Shown: piece by piece, positions 1-6,984 of the stretch | Position numbering within the stretch: the stretch's first letter is position 1 | Layout: every line of letters starts with the position of its first letter | Assembly (NCBI GenBank): GCA_005881235.1 | Contig: VBEQ01000243.1 | Location: 1-15,285, forward strand | Direction: 5' to 3' | Length of the DNA stretch: 15,285 nucleotides | Source: Chloroflexota bacterium | GTDB taxonomy: Bacteria; Chloroflexota; Dormibacteria; CF-121 | The notes under the pieces: generated by a model | Databases searched by the model: none | Seen by the model: only the letters and a program-made list of their open reading frames with translations | What the model was told of the DNA's origin: nothing | Translations under genes and position numbers: made by a program

Positions 1-1286
1 TGCGGCAGGGATACCCTCGTGACCGACCCAGCGATATTGACCAGAATCGCGAGTCCCACGGCCATTCCGACCTGCTGGGCGGTGCCGATGAGACCCGAAG
101 CGATTCCCTGGTCCCGATCGGGGACGCCAGCTGTGGCGGCCATGGTGACGCTTAGGAAGGCAAGTCCTACGCCGATACCGGTAACCAGCATGGCGGGGAT
201 GAGGACCGTGACGTAGTCGCTGTCGGGGGCGCTTCTCAGGAACAGCAGCATCCCCGCCCCGAGCACAAGAGTTCCGAGTGCGATCAGGGTTCTGGCCCCC
301 AGCTTCGTGGCAATCCGGGCCCCGACGTTGGAGACGACCATGATCAGTACCGTTTGGGGCAGCCAGGCAAGACCTGCCTGGATCGGTGAATATCCGAGGA
401 TCTCCTGCAGATACAGCGAGTTGAAGAACACGGCGCCGATCATCACGACTGACACGAGCGCCGCCACCGAGTTGCCCGCCACCACGGATCGCAGCCTCAG
501 CATCCGACCCGGCAGAAGGGGTTGGCTGCTGTGCTTCTCCACCACGACGAATGCAATCAGGAGCGCGGCAGAGAGAGCCAGAGCGACCAGCACCCTCGTG
601 GAGGCAAAGCCTTGCCCGGTCGCCTCGGTCACGCCGTACGCGAGGGCGAGAACTCCGCCGGTCAGGCTGACCGCCCCCGGGACGTCAAGGCTGACCTTCG
701 CTCCACGGTGAGGAGCATCTGCCGGCAGCACTGGCGACAGCAGAACCGCGGCGAGACCCAATGGCACATTGATGAAGAGGGTGAAACGCCAGCTCAATTC
801 CTGGGTGAGCAGGCCTCCCAGAATTAACCCAGCCGATGCCCCGCCGGCAGCCATGGCACTCCACATCCCAAGCGCACGATTACGCGCCCGGCCTTCCGTG
901 AAAGTCGTTGTCAGAAGGGACAATGCGGCGGGCGAGACCAGGGCGCCGGCAAAGCCCTGGATGACGCGAGCGGCGATCAGCATCCCGCCGGACTGGCTGA
1001 ATCCGCCCAGTATCGATGCCCCGATGAAGAGGACCAAACCCGTCACGAACATGCGTCGCCGGCCGACGACGTCAGCCAGCCGACCGCCCAGCATGAGAAA
1101 GCCGCCAAAGGTGAGCGCATAGCCGCCGACGACCCATTGGATGTTCTCAGCTGACAAACCCAGAGTCCGCTGCATCGAGGGCAACGCCACGTTGACGATC
1201 GCGATGTCCAGGATCAGCATGAACTGCGCCGCGCATAACAGCGCGAGGATCAGATTGGCGCGATGACGCGTATCGTCGACAACCAA
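1..1286 (-). CDS. DHA2-type MFS drug transporter (partial, C-terminus beyond left edge)
   Basis: This is a multi-helix inner-membrane transporter of the major facilitator superfamily, DHA2 (EmrB/QacA, 14-helix) branch, expected to export small hydrophobic compounds by proton antiport. About 428 residues are present; the family is usually 460-520, so only the end is lost. Helix 1 carries AQFMLILDIAIVNVALPSM. The motif-A loop GGRLADVVGRRR follows helix 2. A motif-C-like GGASAGLILGG and the family signature SWRFTLFINVP are also present. The start is TTG at 1286. An in-frame TAA, the stop of the upstream oxidoreductase, lies only 15 bases before it, so no earlier start is possible. CCAGG 8 bases upstream is a weak ribosome site. 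It is the last visible gene of a LUD–oxidoreductase–MFS operon controlled by the divergent MarR gene. The substrate cannot be told from sequence. The family call is firm; the role in resistance is inference. Confidence 0.92.
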   Translation of the reverse strand, partial: MVVDDTRHRANLILALLCAAQFMLILDIAIVNVALPSMQRTLGLSAENIQWVVGGYALTFGGFLMLGGRLADVVGRRRMFVTGLVLFIGASILGGFSQSGGMLIAARVIQGFAGALVSPAALSLLTTTFTEGRARNRALGMWSAMAAGGASAGLILGGLLTQELSWRFTLFINVPLGLAAVLLSPVLPADAPHRGAKVSLDVPGAVSLTGGVLALAYGVTEATGQGFASTRVLVALALSAALLIAFVVVEKHSSQPLLPGRMLRLRSVVAGNSVAALVSVVMIGAVFFNSLYLQEILGYSPIQAGLAWLPQTVLIMVVSNVGARIATKLGARTLIALGTLVLGAGMLLFLRSAPDSDYVTVLIPAMLVTGIGVGLAFLSVTMAATAGVPDRDQGIASGLIGTAQQVGMAVGLAILVNIAGSVTRVSLP

Positions 1287-1301
1287 CCTTGAAACCTGGC
1301 C

Positions 1302-2402
1302 TTACGCCTTCACGCGTTTCCCTGATGCCGCGGACCTCTCGATGGCGGCGATGAGCTCGTGGCGCCGGACGGCGTCGGCGAAGTCCGGCACCGTGTGAGT
1401 CCCACTGGCGATGTCTGCCGCGAACGCGGCGTAGACACGCCCGACGTTGAAGGCGGGTGCTCCTTCCAGGCTCGTAAGCGTGGGCCACTTCTGTGTCAGC
1501 GCCGTCGGGACCGCAAGCTCGGCGAGCTGGTTGCGTCCCTGGGCTCCCGCGACGGTCAGGGGAAAGATCCCGGGGACTGCGGCGTCAGCGGTGATCCGGA
1601 GCGTTCCGTCGGTTCCGTTGATTTCCCACAGGAACCCGCTCCCACCAGCCACGGCCTCACGGATGTGGACGCTGGCCGTCGCCCCGGACCTGAGGGTGCC
1701 GATCACCGCGATCTGGTCGGCCGCCGTTTTCACGATCTGCTCTCCGGTCTCTTGGATGGTGATCAGCGGCCGGCGAAGGTCCGACACGGCTGACAGGTCG
1801 GCGAACTCACCCAGCACGTAATTCAGAAGGTCGAGGCTGTGGCCAACGGGGACTGTGAGGAGGTTCGCCCCGTTTGTCTTGTCGAGCATGTAGGCGTTGG
1901 GCTGGACCACGACGTCGCCCGGGATCGAGAGCCCGACCATCGTCGTTGACAGGACCTCGCCGACGTATCCGTCGCGGAGCAACTGTTGGACGAACGCGAT
2001 CGCCGGGGCCTGGCGGGCCTGCAATCCGACGACCGTGCGCACCCCCTGCTTGGCGGCAAGCGTGGCCATCGCTCGCGCGTCGTCGAGGTCGCGGCCGAGA
2101 GGCCACTCACAGTAGACGGCCTTACCGGCGGCAAGGGCGGCGGAGACGAGCGCGCGATGATGAGGGGCCTTGACCGTGACAGCGACCACGTCGATGTCGG
2201 GTTGCGTCACCAACTGCTCGTGGTCGGAGAACACCGCGCTGACTCCGAACACTTCGCCGGCCGCGCGGGCGGATTCGGCGTTGTGGGCGCTGAGTGCCCG
2301 GATCTCGTAGTTCGGCAGCGCGTGCAGGGCGGGGATGTGGGCGGTGGCGGCCCAGCCCCGGACGGGGCTGACGCCGACGATGCCGACGCCCAGCGTTGCC
2401 AT
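1302..2402 (-). CDS. Gfo/Idh/MocA-family oxidoreductase, Gal80-like
   Basis: This 366-residue protein has an N-terminal Rossmann NAD(P)-binding domain (1 to about 125) and a C-terminal alpha/beta domain typical of the Gfo/Idh/MocA family. The dinucleotide loop is GIVGVSPVRGW rather than the classic GxGxxG. The catalytic EKP motif is replaced by C-E-W-P (E99, W100, P101), so the usual lysine is missing. From residue 123 onward (TVVGLQARQAP, DGYVGEV, then GANLLTVPVGHSLDLL at 178-193) it resembles the fungal regulator Gal80 and its bacterial relatives more than sugar dehydrogenases; this is from memory of the family, not from a search. Its ATG abuts the TAA of the LUD gene with no gap, so translation is probably coupled. 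It may be a true dehydrogenase using another base, or a sugar- or nucleotide-sensing protein. Family confidence is high; the reaction is unknown. Confidence 0.9.
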   Translation of the reverse strand: MATLGVGIVGVSPVRGWAATAHIPALHALPNYEIRALSAHNAESARAAGEVFGVSAVFSDHEQLVTQPDIDVVAVTVKAPHHRALVSAALAAGKAVYCEWPLGRDLDDARAMATLAAKQGVRTVVGLQARQAPAIAFVQQLLRDGYVGEVLSTTMVGLSIPGDVVVQPNAYMLDKTNGANLLTVPVGHSLDLLNYVLGEFADLSAVSDLRRPLITIQETGEQIVKTAADQIAVIGTLRSGATASVHIREAVAGGSGFLWEINGTDGTLRITADAAVPGIFPLTVAGAQGRNQLAELAVPTALTQKWPTLTSLEGAPAFNVGRVYAAFAADIASGTHTVPDFADAVRRHELIAAIERSAASGKRVKA

Positions 2403-3050
2403 TTAAAAACCGAGCACCTCGTCCACGAACACCACGGTGATCCGCCCCGGTGTGATCTCCCGATTGATGATGAGGACTTTGTTCACCGCGCTGCGCACGC
2501 CATACGCAGCCTGAGCGCGGGCGTCTTCGAGCCGATAGGCGTATTCGTTGATGCGAAGGAGACCTTGCTCGAGGTCGGGCACGATCTTCTGCGTCCCGAC
2601 GACGAAAATGACTCGTCCGGCGCCGCTGGCATAAGGCCCGAGCTGGCTGCCGCTCATGGAAGCGACGAGCAGCGACCCGCTCTCAGTCACTGCATGGACA
2701 CTCCCGAGCATGACATCCGGCGCCGCGCTGAGGCGGCGAATATCTTGGGCCTCGGTCTCGCGGTCCATGCTCCAGATCCGCGGGCGGAGCGCCGCGTAGC
2801 GACCGGACTTTTCGATCTCGTAGGTGATACCAAGCACGTCGAGCGTTTGCGAGGCCCCCTGGTGCACCGGGGAGGCATCAGGGATGAGGTCCAGGACCAT
2901 CCGCTTTGCGGCGGCGTCCGACGCCCGGAGGACCGTGATCCCATTCGCCTCGAGGGCGGCCATGGTTCTTTTCACTCGGACGTCGTCGGCCCTTACGCCC
3001 CATCGCCGGGTCAGCGACCCATCCGGGTCGACTTCGACTTCCTTGAGCAT
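2403..3050 (-). CDS. LUD-domain protein (LutC/YkgG-like)
   Basis: This 215-residue cytoplasmic protein belongs to the LUD family (named from lactate utilization), whose best known members are LutB and LutC. The recognisable segments are IPDASPVHQGASQTL, the glycine-rich SVHAVTESGSLLVASMSG, and GRVIFVVGTQKIVPDLEQGL, which matches the conserved family block where LutC reads roughly GEEKIVPTLEDAL. It lacks the Fe-S domains of LutB, so it is a stand-alone LUD domain. I chose ATG at 3050 because GGAGGAG lies 8 bases upstream. A longer TTG reading from 3122 would run through the divergent promoter and lacks a ribosome site. It is the first gene of the operon with a Gal80-like oxidoreductase and an MFS exporter, opposite a MarR gene. 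No lutA or lutB is nearby, so a lactate-oxidation role is doubtful. Confidence 0.85.
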   Translation of the reverse strand: MLKEVEVDPDGSLTRRWGVRADDVRVKRTMAALEANGITVLRASDAAAKRMVLDLIPDASPVHQGASQTLDVLGITYEIEKSGRYAALRPRIWSMDRETEAQDIRRLSAAPDVMLGSVHAVTESGSLLVASMSGSQLGPYASGAGRVIFVVGTQKIVPDLEQGLLRINEYAYRLEDARAQAAYGVRSAVNKVLIINREITPGRITVVFVDEVLGF

Positions 3051-3076
3051 CCGCAAATCTCCTCCAACGAGCGATA

Positions 3077-3125
3077 TACTTGCAACTACAACCACTTTAC
3101 CGGATGATGATTGCATATGCAAGTA
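3077..3125. promoter_or_regulatory. Candidate MarR operator: palindrome plus outer inverted repeat
   Basis: A perfect 12-bp palindrome, TTGCATATGCAA, lies at 3111-3122 and contains the MarR start codon (ATG at 3117). An 8-bp inverted repeat, TACTTGCA at 3077-3084 and TGCAAGTA at 3118-3125, shares its right arm with the palindrome. Members of the MarR family commonly bind such palindromes in the intergenic region shared with their target operon. Binding here would cover the marR start and the -35 box of the opposite operon, giving autoregulation and co-repression. The symmetry is seen directly; its use as an operator is inferred. Confidence 0.55.
3094..3122 (-). promoter_or_regulatory. Candidate promoter for the LUD–oxidoreductase–MFS operon
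   Basis: On the minus strand a -35-like TTGCAT (3122-3117) and a -10-like TAAAGT (3099-3094) are separated by exactly 17 bases. Each matches only about half to two thirds of the consensus. Transcription would begin near 3087, leaving a leader of about 37 bases that includes the GGAGGAG ribosome site. The -35 box is one half of the 12-bp palindrome, so a repressor bound there would block the polymerase. Confidence 0.4.
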
Positions 3126-3617
3126 CCTTCGAAGCTTGACGCCGCGGCTGATTTCGATCGGATCACGGCGCGGGAGGTGCCGGGCAGGCGCGGCTTGCAG
3201 GCGTGGGACGCCCTACTCCGGGCACACGCCACGCTTTTGCGCGAGCTTGAGACCGATCTCGTAAGCAAAACCGGTCTGGCCCTGGCCGACTTCGACGTGC
3301 TGGCTCAGCTGGCCATCGCTGGAGGATCGCTGCGGATGACAGAACTGGCGGACCGGGCTCTCATCTCGCGCTCCGGGATGACTCGGCGTGTCACCCGCCT
3401 CGTTCACGAAGGCCTGGTGCGTCGTGCCCACGCCGATGCCGACGGGCGCGGTGTCGTGGTCCAGTTGACAAAGTCCGGATTGAGCCGTCTGACCGTTGCA
3501 GCACCGGTCCACATGCGCGGCGTTTCCGATCTATTCCTCACGAAGCTGGACGACCAGGAGCTCGCCGTTCTCGAGAGCGCCCTCGCAAAGGTCACGCTCG
3601 CCTGCACCTTTGGCTAA
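3117..3617 (+). CDS. MarR-family transcriptional regulator
   Basis: This 166-residue winged helix-turn-helix repressor is probably dimeric and ligand-responsive. Residues 27-50 form the N-terminal dimerisation helix. The helix-turn-helix spans about 55-97, with recognition helix ISRSGMTRRVTRLVHEGLV. The wing is DADGRGVVVQLT (107-118), with the conserved D-x-R-like tip. The C-terminal helices at 130-160 complete the dimer interface. The start is ATG at 3117, chosen because it is the first ATG and the family fold follows at the usual distance. No clear ribosome site precedes it, so a leaderless or weakly translated mRNA is possible. It faces the LUD–oxidoreductase–MFS operon head to head, the classic arrangement for a MarR repressor of an efflux pump. 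The inducer is unknown. Confidence 0.92.
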   Translation: MQVPSKLDAAADFDRITAREVPGRRGLQAWDALLRAHATLLRELETDLVSKTGLALADFDVLAQLAIAGGSLRMTELADRALISRSGMTRRVTRLVHEGLVRRAHADADGRGVVVQLTKSGLSRLTVAAPVHMRGVSDLFLTKLDDQELAVLESALAKVTLACTFG

Positions 3618-3648
3618 GGCTTGAGGCAGGCGTCCTGGTTGTGCGCCT

Positions 3649-3673
3649 CCGGCCAGGCGCGCTGCCTGGCCGG
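3649..3673. terminator. Strong GC hairpin between convergent genes
   Basis: A 10-bp perfect stem (CCGGCCAGGC and its complement) closes a 5-base loop, GCGCT. It sits 31 bases after the marR stop and 34 bases before the end of the leftward Asp-box gene, so it could end transcription in both directions. No T-tract follows on either side, so it is not a standard intrinsic terminator. The rest of 3618-3707 shows nothing else. Confidence 0.5.
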
Positions 3674-3707
3674 GGCGTTGTCGCTAGTGGGTGATTCCTA
3701 GTCGCGC

Positions 3708-4505
3708 CTACGCATGGTGGTGGCCGATGATGCACGGCCCGGAGGTCTGGTTGGCCGCGCGGAGTTTGTTGACGGTGTTGTCATCGGCGTAGGCGATGTG
3801 GGCGCATCCCGATGGATCCAGCGTCTCCATGATGAAGTCGAGCAGGTTACGATTCGAGCTCGGCGCCAGGCAGAAGATGCCCAGGTTACAGATGTCGCCG
3901 ATGTGCATCGGCGTCGTCGTGATCTGGGTCGTCGTCCAGGTTGCGCTTCCCGTGCTCAAGGTCAGGGTGGTCGATTGGGCTGCGTAAAGGTTCCACGGGC
4001 AGGGCGGCGGGTAATTGGCCGGATTGCCGTTCGCCGGCCCCGGTCCTGCGCAACCGCCAGGGTTGGCTTTGCCGAATGCGTCGGTCGGAAGGATTTCCGA
4101 CGTCCGCAGGTAGGCCACGTCGACTTGGCCGGGATCGCCGGCGGCGATGGCGGGGAACCAGTGGGTGCCGCGCTCGGCGACCGAGTTAACCCGATAGGCC
4201 CTGGCCGCGCTTCCGGGGATCAGCCCTCCGCCGCCGTCCCAGGTCGTGCCACCATCCTTCGACCAGACCACGTACATGTCGTACTCGCAAGATGTATCGC
4301 TCTGCACCGCACCCGCGGCGGACTCAGCGGAGCAGGTCGCCGGGTTCGAGTTCAGGTTGTTCGCGAACCCGAAGTAAGGATTGCCCTGGTTGTCAGTGGT
4401 GAAGCCGGCGAATGGCGTCGAAGGCCTGTTGCGCTGTCCAGGTGAGCCCATTGTCGTCCGAGTAGGAAATCCAGAGGGTATGGAACGACTGCAGCATGCT
4501 GACAT
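3708..4505 (-). CDS. Asp-box (BNR) repeat protein, C-terminal fragment after frameshift
   Basis: This open frame holds the C-terminal part of the same secreted protein as the neighbouring 4393-5298 fragment. The first 30 or so residues (SACCSRSIPSG and following) are an out-of-frame reading of the upstream fragment. Genuine coding resumes near 4417 at TPFAGFTTDNQGNPYFGFA. A fifth Asp box, SKDGGTTW, lies at 82-89 of this frame, and beta-propeller-like strands follow (HWFPAIAAGDPGQVDVAYLRT). It is rich in Cys, Pro and Gly, as expected for an extracellular protein, and ends in a short His-rich tail. It is unlikely to be translated independently, because the ATG at 4505 has no ribosome site and lies inside the upstream fragment. 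With one base removed, the whole gene would encode about 529 residues. Confidence 0.75.
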   Translation of the reverse strand: MSACCSRSIPSGFPTRTTMGSPGQRNRPSTPFAGFTTDNQGNPYFGFANNLNSNPATCSAESAAGAVQSDTSCEYDMYVVWSKDGGTTWDGGGGLIPGSAARAYRVNSVAERGTHWFPAIAAGDPGQVDVAYLRTSEILPTDAFGKANPGGCAGPGPANGNPANYPPPCPWNLYAAQSTTLTLSTGSATWTTTQITTTPMHIGDICNLGIFCLAPSSNRNLLDFIMETLDPSGCAHIAYADDNTVNKLRAANQTSGPCIIGHHHA

Positions 4506-5298
4506 TGCAACCAGTCGCGTTCTGCGCCAGGTCGGCGGCGATCCAAGCCACGAAGATCCGTCCAGCGTGCGGTAACCCCGGCTTCACAATCTGTACTCCC
4601 ACCGGAACGGTGTTGCAAAAGGTATAGCCCTGCGCTACCAGCGTTCCGGCGACCGCGCCAGGCGTCACCGATGGGCTGGCGAGCACTTCCTGGGGTGGCC
4701 CGAACGTGGCACCGCCGTCATGCGAGATATTCACCCAGATCTGGCTCGGGCCGTAAAAGTCGTGGTACATAAGCACGACCTCGGCGGTGCTGGCGGTCCC
4801 GCCGGCCAGGATCGATGCCGCCACCCAATCGCGGTCGACGCCGAACGGCGAGCAGCTAGTGCCGCACTGGGGGAGGGCGCCTGCTCCGTGCGTCCAGGTG
4901 CTCCCATGGTCGACTGATTTCCAGACGTCGGCTTGCAGCGGGGCCACACCCTCGCTGCCGGCGAGGTTGCACAAGTAGACGGCGTTGGATTGGTCCGTCG
5001 CCAGGCAGTCGTCCCCGCTGTTTGGGTCCGCGGTCGTCACAGGTCTCCAGGTCTTGCCCCTGTCGGTCGAGGTGTAGGTGAGCGTTCCCCCGCTCGGGGT
5101 CGTGTCATAGAGCTGGCCGAGGCTGTCCGAGACGATCGAGGGTTCCCCGCCGTAAGGTCCGACATTCGCCAGGCTGTAGCCAGGGGAACTGGCCGCCAAG
5201 CCGGTTTGCATCCCCAGGGACGCCGAGGCCACCAAGCCGAGACCGAAACCGATACGTACGAGGGCCAAACCGCGCCGGAGCCAGAATCTCGTCTTCAT
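4393..5298 (-). CDS. Secreted Asp-box (BNR/sialidase-like) repeat protein, N-terminal fragment
   Basis: This is a probable extracellular beta-propeller protein. An N-terminal signal sequence (basic MKTRFWLRRG, then a hydrophobic stretch to about residue 30, with a likely cleavage after AA near 36) precedes four Asp boxes (S-x-D-x-G-x-T-W): STDRGKTW 77-84, SVDHGSTW 128-135, SHDGGATF 192-199 and SDDNGLTW 280-287. Such boxes occur in sialidases, other glycan hydrolases and structural propellers. I see no sialidase F-R-I-P or arginine triad, so enzyme activity is not supported. The start is ATG at 5298, because GGGAG lies 7 bases upstream; the ATG at 5316 would only add six residues. The frame ends at a TGA at 4393 after a divergent tail, while homologous sequence continues in another frame, so the gene carries a frameshift. 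Confidence 0.8.
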   Translation of the reverse strand: MKTRFWLRRGLALVRIGFGLGLVASASLGMQTGLAASSPGYSLANVGPYGGEPSIVSDSLGQLYDTTPSGGTLTYTSTDRGKTWRPVTTADPNSGDDCLATDQSNAVYLCNLAGSEGVAPLQADVWKSVDHGSTWTHGAGALPQCGTSCSPFGVDRDWVAASILAGGTASTAEVVLMYHDFYGPSQIWVNISHDGGATFGPPQEVLASPSVTPGAVAGTLVAQGYTFCNTVPVGVQIVKPGLPHAGRIFVAWIAADLAQNATGCNVSMLQSFHTLWISYSDDNGLTWTAQQAFDAIRRLHH

Positions 5299-5434
5299 CG
5301 TCCCACTCCCATCCATTGATGCGGGCCGCCTGCGACCAGCTCGTTGACAGATTACATCGAAGCGTCAGGATCGGGCTCATCTTGGATGGGGCAATCGGAG
5401 GCAGAAAAGATGGAACCGCGCCGGTGGGTTTTTC
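5299..5434. other. 136-bp intergenic region between two leftward genes
   Basis: It should hold the promoter of the Asp-box gene and the end of the hydrolase–cyclase transcript. The only local signals are the GGGAG ribosome site next to 5298 and a short weak stem (ACCG-CGC-CGGT, near 5414-5424) followed by GGGTTTTT on the plus strand. I see no convincing -35/-10 pair and no small gene. Confidence 0.4.
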
Positions 5435-6715
5435 TCAGTTGATCGCTGCGGCGAAGAGCTGCCACTGGTCGGGTACGCCCTTCAGCATGTACACCCCGCG
5501 ATCGCGGAAGGTTAATCCGGACCCAACGACGAGGTCCTTGATCGTGCGCGAGACGAGGACCTCGCCCGTGCCCGCCAGCCCCGCGATGCGCGCGCCAATG
5601 TGGATGGCCACACCCTCGACGTCGTCGCCGGCCAGTTCGACCTCACCGGTATGCAGGCCCGCGCGGATTTCGAGCCCGAGCAACCGAAGAGCATCAACCA
5701 GTGCAAGCGCGCAGCGGATCGCCCGCGCCGGTCCGTCGAAGAGCGCGAAGAAGCCGTCGCCAGTCGTCCGCATCTCGCGTCCACCAAAGCGCGCAAGTTC
5801 ATCTCGGACCCGAGCGTGATGCGCTGTGAGCACATCGGTCCAGGCGGCGTCCCCGAGTTCCGCCGCCCGCTGGGTGGAGCCCACGATGTCGGTGAACAGC
5901 ACCGTCGCCAGCACCCGGTTGGACTCGGGCCGGGATCGGACCCCGGTCAAGAACTCTTCGATCTCGCCCAGGACGGCGTCGGTGTCGCCAATCCACGGGA
6001 GGTGGTCGTCGCCTGTCAGCTCCACGAACGAGGCATTGGAAATGCCCTCGGCGAGATACCGACCCGCTCCCACCGGGATCACCCGGTCACCTGACCGGTG
6101 CAAGACCAGTGTGGGCACGCGTATCGTCGAAAGGATCGGGCGGACGTCTATCTCGGCGTTCATACGCGTCAGTGCGAGCACCGCTCCCGGACTGGCTCCT
6201 TGCCTGAGGTAGCGGGCCCAGTTCTCGCGGAAGCGCGCATCGCGGAGTTTGCTCGGAGCCCTCGAATCAAGCCCAACGGGGCCGCCCCAGTCGCGTTCGA
6301 TCTCCTCAAGGAAGGCCTGTTGTTGCTCCATCGTCGTTCCCCACGGATAATCCGGTGCCTGCAGCCGCCGGGCGTAACCGCCGAAAAGGATGACGGCCGT
6401 CGTTCGTGCCGGATAGGTTGCCGCAAAGAGCAGGCACATCGGCGCACCCTCGGACACGCCAAGGAGCGTGACCTGCTCGGAGCCGATCGCATCGCAGACC
6501 GACCGAACGTCGTCGGTGCGGGTCTCGAGTGATGGCAGCTCAGCGTCCGGGACGGAATCGGACAGCCCGGTGCCGCGCTTGTCGAAGAGGATCAGCCGCG
6601 AAAAGGAGGCGAGGCGCTCGAAGAAGCGGGCCATGGTCGGCTCGCCCCAGGCCGCCTCGACGTTGGAGATCCAGCCGGGCACCCAGACCAGGTCCCGCGG
6701 TCCATCACCGATCAC
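5435..6715 (-). CDS. Alpha/beta-hydrolase fused to class III adenylate/guanylate cyclase domain
   Basis: This is a two-domain signalling protein of 426 residues from the first standard start (GTG at 6715). Residues 1-255 form an alpha/beta-hydrolase with nucleophile elbow GVSEGAP (S88), acid D210 and base H238. Residues 268-426 form a class III cyclase domain: metal aspartates D276 (FTDIVGST) and D320 (TTGDGFF), substrate aspartate D365 and transition-state arginine R376. The purine-contacting lysine is R316, and the usual asparagine is H372. Coding clearly extends upstream in frame for 18 codons to ATC at 6769, reading PKTRYARASDGVSIAYQ, the normal N-terminus of this family. No ATG, GTG or TTG exists there before an in-frame TAG at 6782, so the true start may be the ATC. 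It probably shares a transcript with the zinc-ribbon gene upstream. The hydrolase part may sense or cleave a small ligand; this is not known. Confidence 0.9.
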   Translation of the reverse strand: MIGDGPRDLVWVPGWISNVEAAWGEPTMARFFERLASFSRLILFDKRGTGLSDSVPDAELPSLETRTDDVRSVCDAIGSEQVTLLGVSEGAPMCLLFAATYPARTTAVILFGGYARRLQAPDYPWGTTMEQQQAFLEEIERDWGGPVGLDSRAPSKLRDARFRENWARYLRQGASPGAVLALTRMNAEIDVRPILSTIRVPTLVLHRSGDRVIPVGAGRYLAEGISNASFVELTGDDHLPWIGDTDAVLGEIEEFLTGVRSRPESNRVLATVLFTDIVGSTQRAAELGDAAWTDVLTAHHARVRDELARFGGREMRTTGDGFFALFDGPARAIRCALALVDALRLLGLEIRAGLHTGEVELAGDDVEGVAIHIGARIAGLAGTGEVLVSRTIKDLVVGSGLTFRDRGVYMLKGVPDQWQLFAAAIN

Positions 6716-6792
6716 CTGGTATGCGATCGAGACGCCGTCGGAAGCCCTGGCATACCGCGTTTTCGGGATGACGCCCGGAGTCTAGCAGCGGC

Positions 6793-6966
6793 CTATCGGA
6801 CCAAGGGGCTGGCGAGTGAAACCCTTTGCCCGCCGCAAGACGGACAGGCATGAACGGTGACGACGGTGGCGCCAACCAGGCTGACCGCATGCTCGGTCAC
6901 CGGCCGTACCATCTCCTGGCATCCCTCACAGCGAACCAGGCCCCCTTCACCGCTCTCATCAGCCAC
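6793..6966 (-). CDS. Small zinc-ribbon protein (57 aa)
   Basis: This is a short gene found by reading the minus strand. It starts at GTG 6966, with GAGGGA 6 bases upstream, and ends at TAG 6793. The product has two CxxC knuckles, C13-E-G-C16 and C41-P-S-C44-G-G, spaced as in a zinc ribbon, with a hydrophobic strand (AVSLVGATVVTVHA) between them. It has no transmembrane segment or catalytic motif. A near-consensus promoter sits immediately upstream, and the hydrolase–cyclase coding sequence begins 23 bases after its stop, so the two probably form an operon. It could be a metal-binding adaptor or nucleic-acid-binding protein; I do not recognise a named family. The support is the matched CxxC pair, the ribosome site and the promoter together. 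Confidence 0.7.
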   Translation of the reverse strand: MADESGEGGLVRCEGCQEMVRPVTEHAVSLVGATVVTVHACPSCGGQRVSLASPLVR

Positions 6967-6984
6967 TGTGAATCCCTCAGCCAG

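Noticed and set aside
1986..3107. Long plus-strand open frame (373 codons) opposite the oxidoreductase and LUD genes
   Set aside because: It is antisense to two recognisable protein families, is low in hydrophobic core patterns and rich in Arg, Gly and Asp, and runs across the marR/LUD promoter. It is a high-GC shadow.
3051..3122. Extension of the LUD protein upstream to TTG 3122
   Set aside because: The extension would start inside the palindrome and overlap the MarR start; a strong GGAGGAG site fixes ATG 3050 instead.
3714..4445. Plus-strand open frame opposite the Asp-box gene
   Set aside because: The opposite strand carries Asp-box repeats and a coherent secreted protein; this frame has no recognisable domain.
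5412..5434. Possible intrinsic terminator with a T-tract near the end of the hydrolase–cyclase gene
   Set aside because: The stem is only 4 bp (ACCG/CGGT) and the T-run follows on the strand with no gene ending there.
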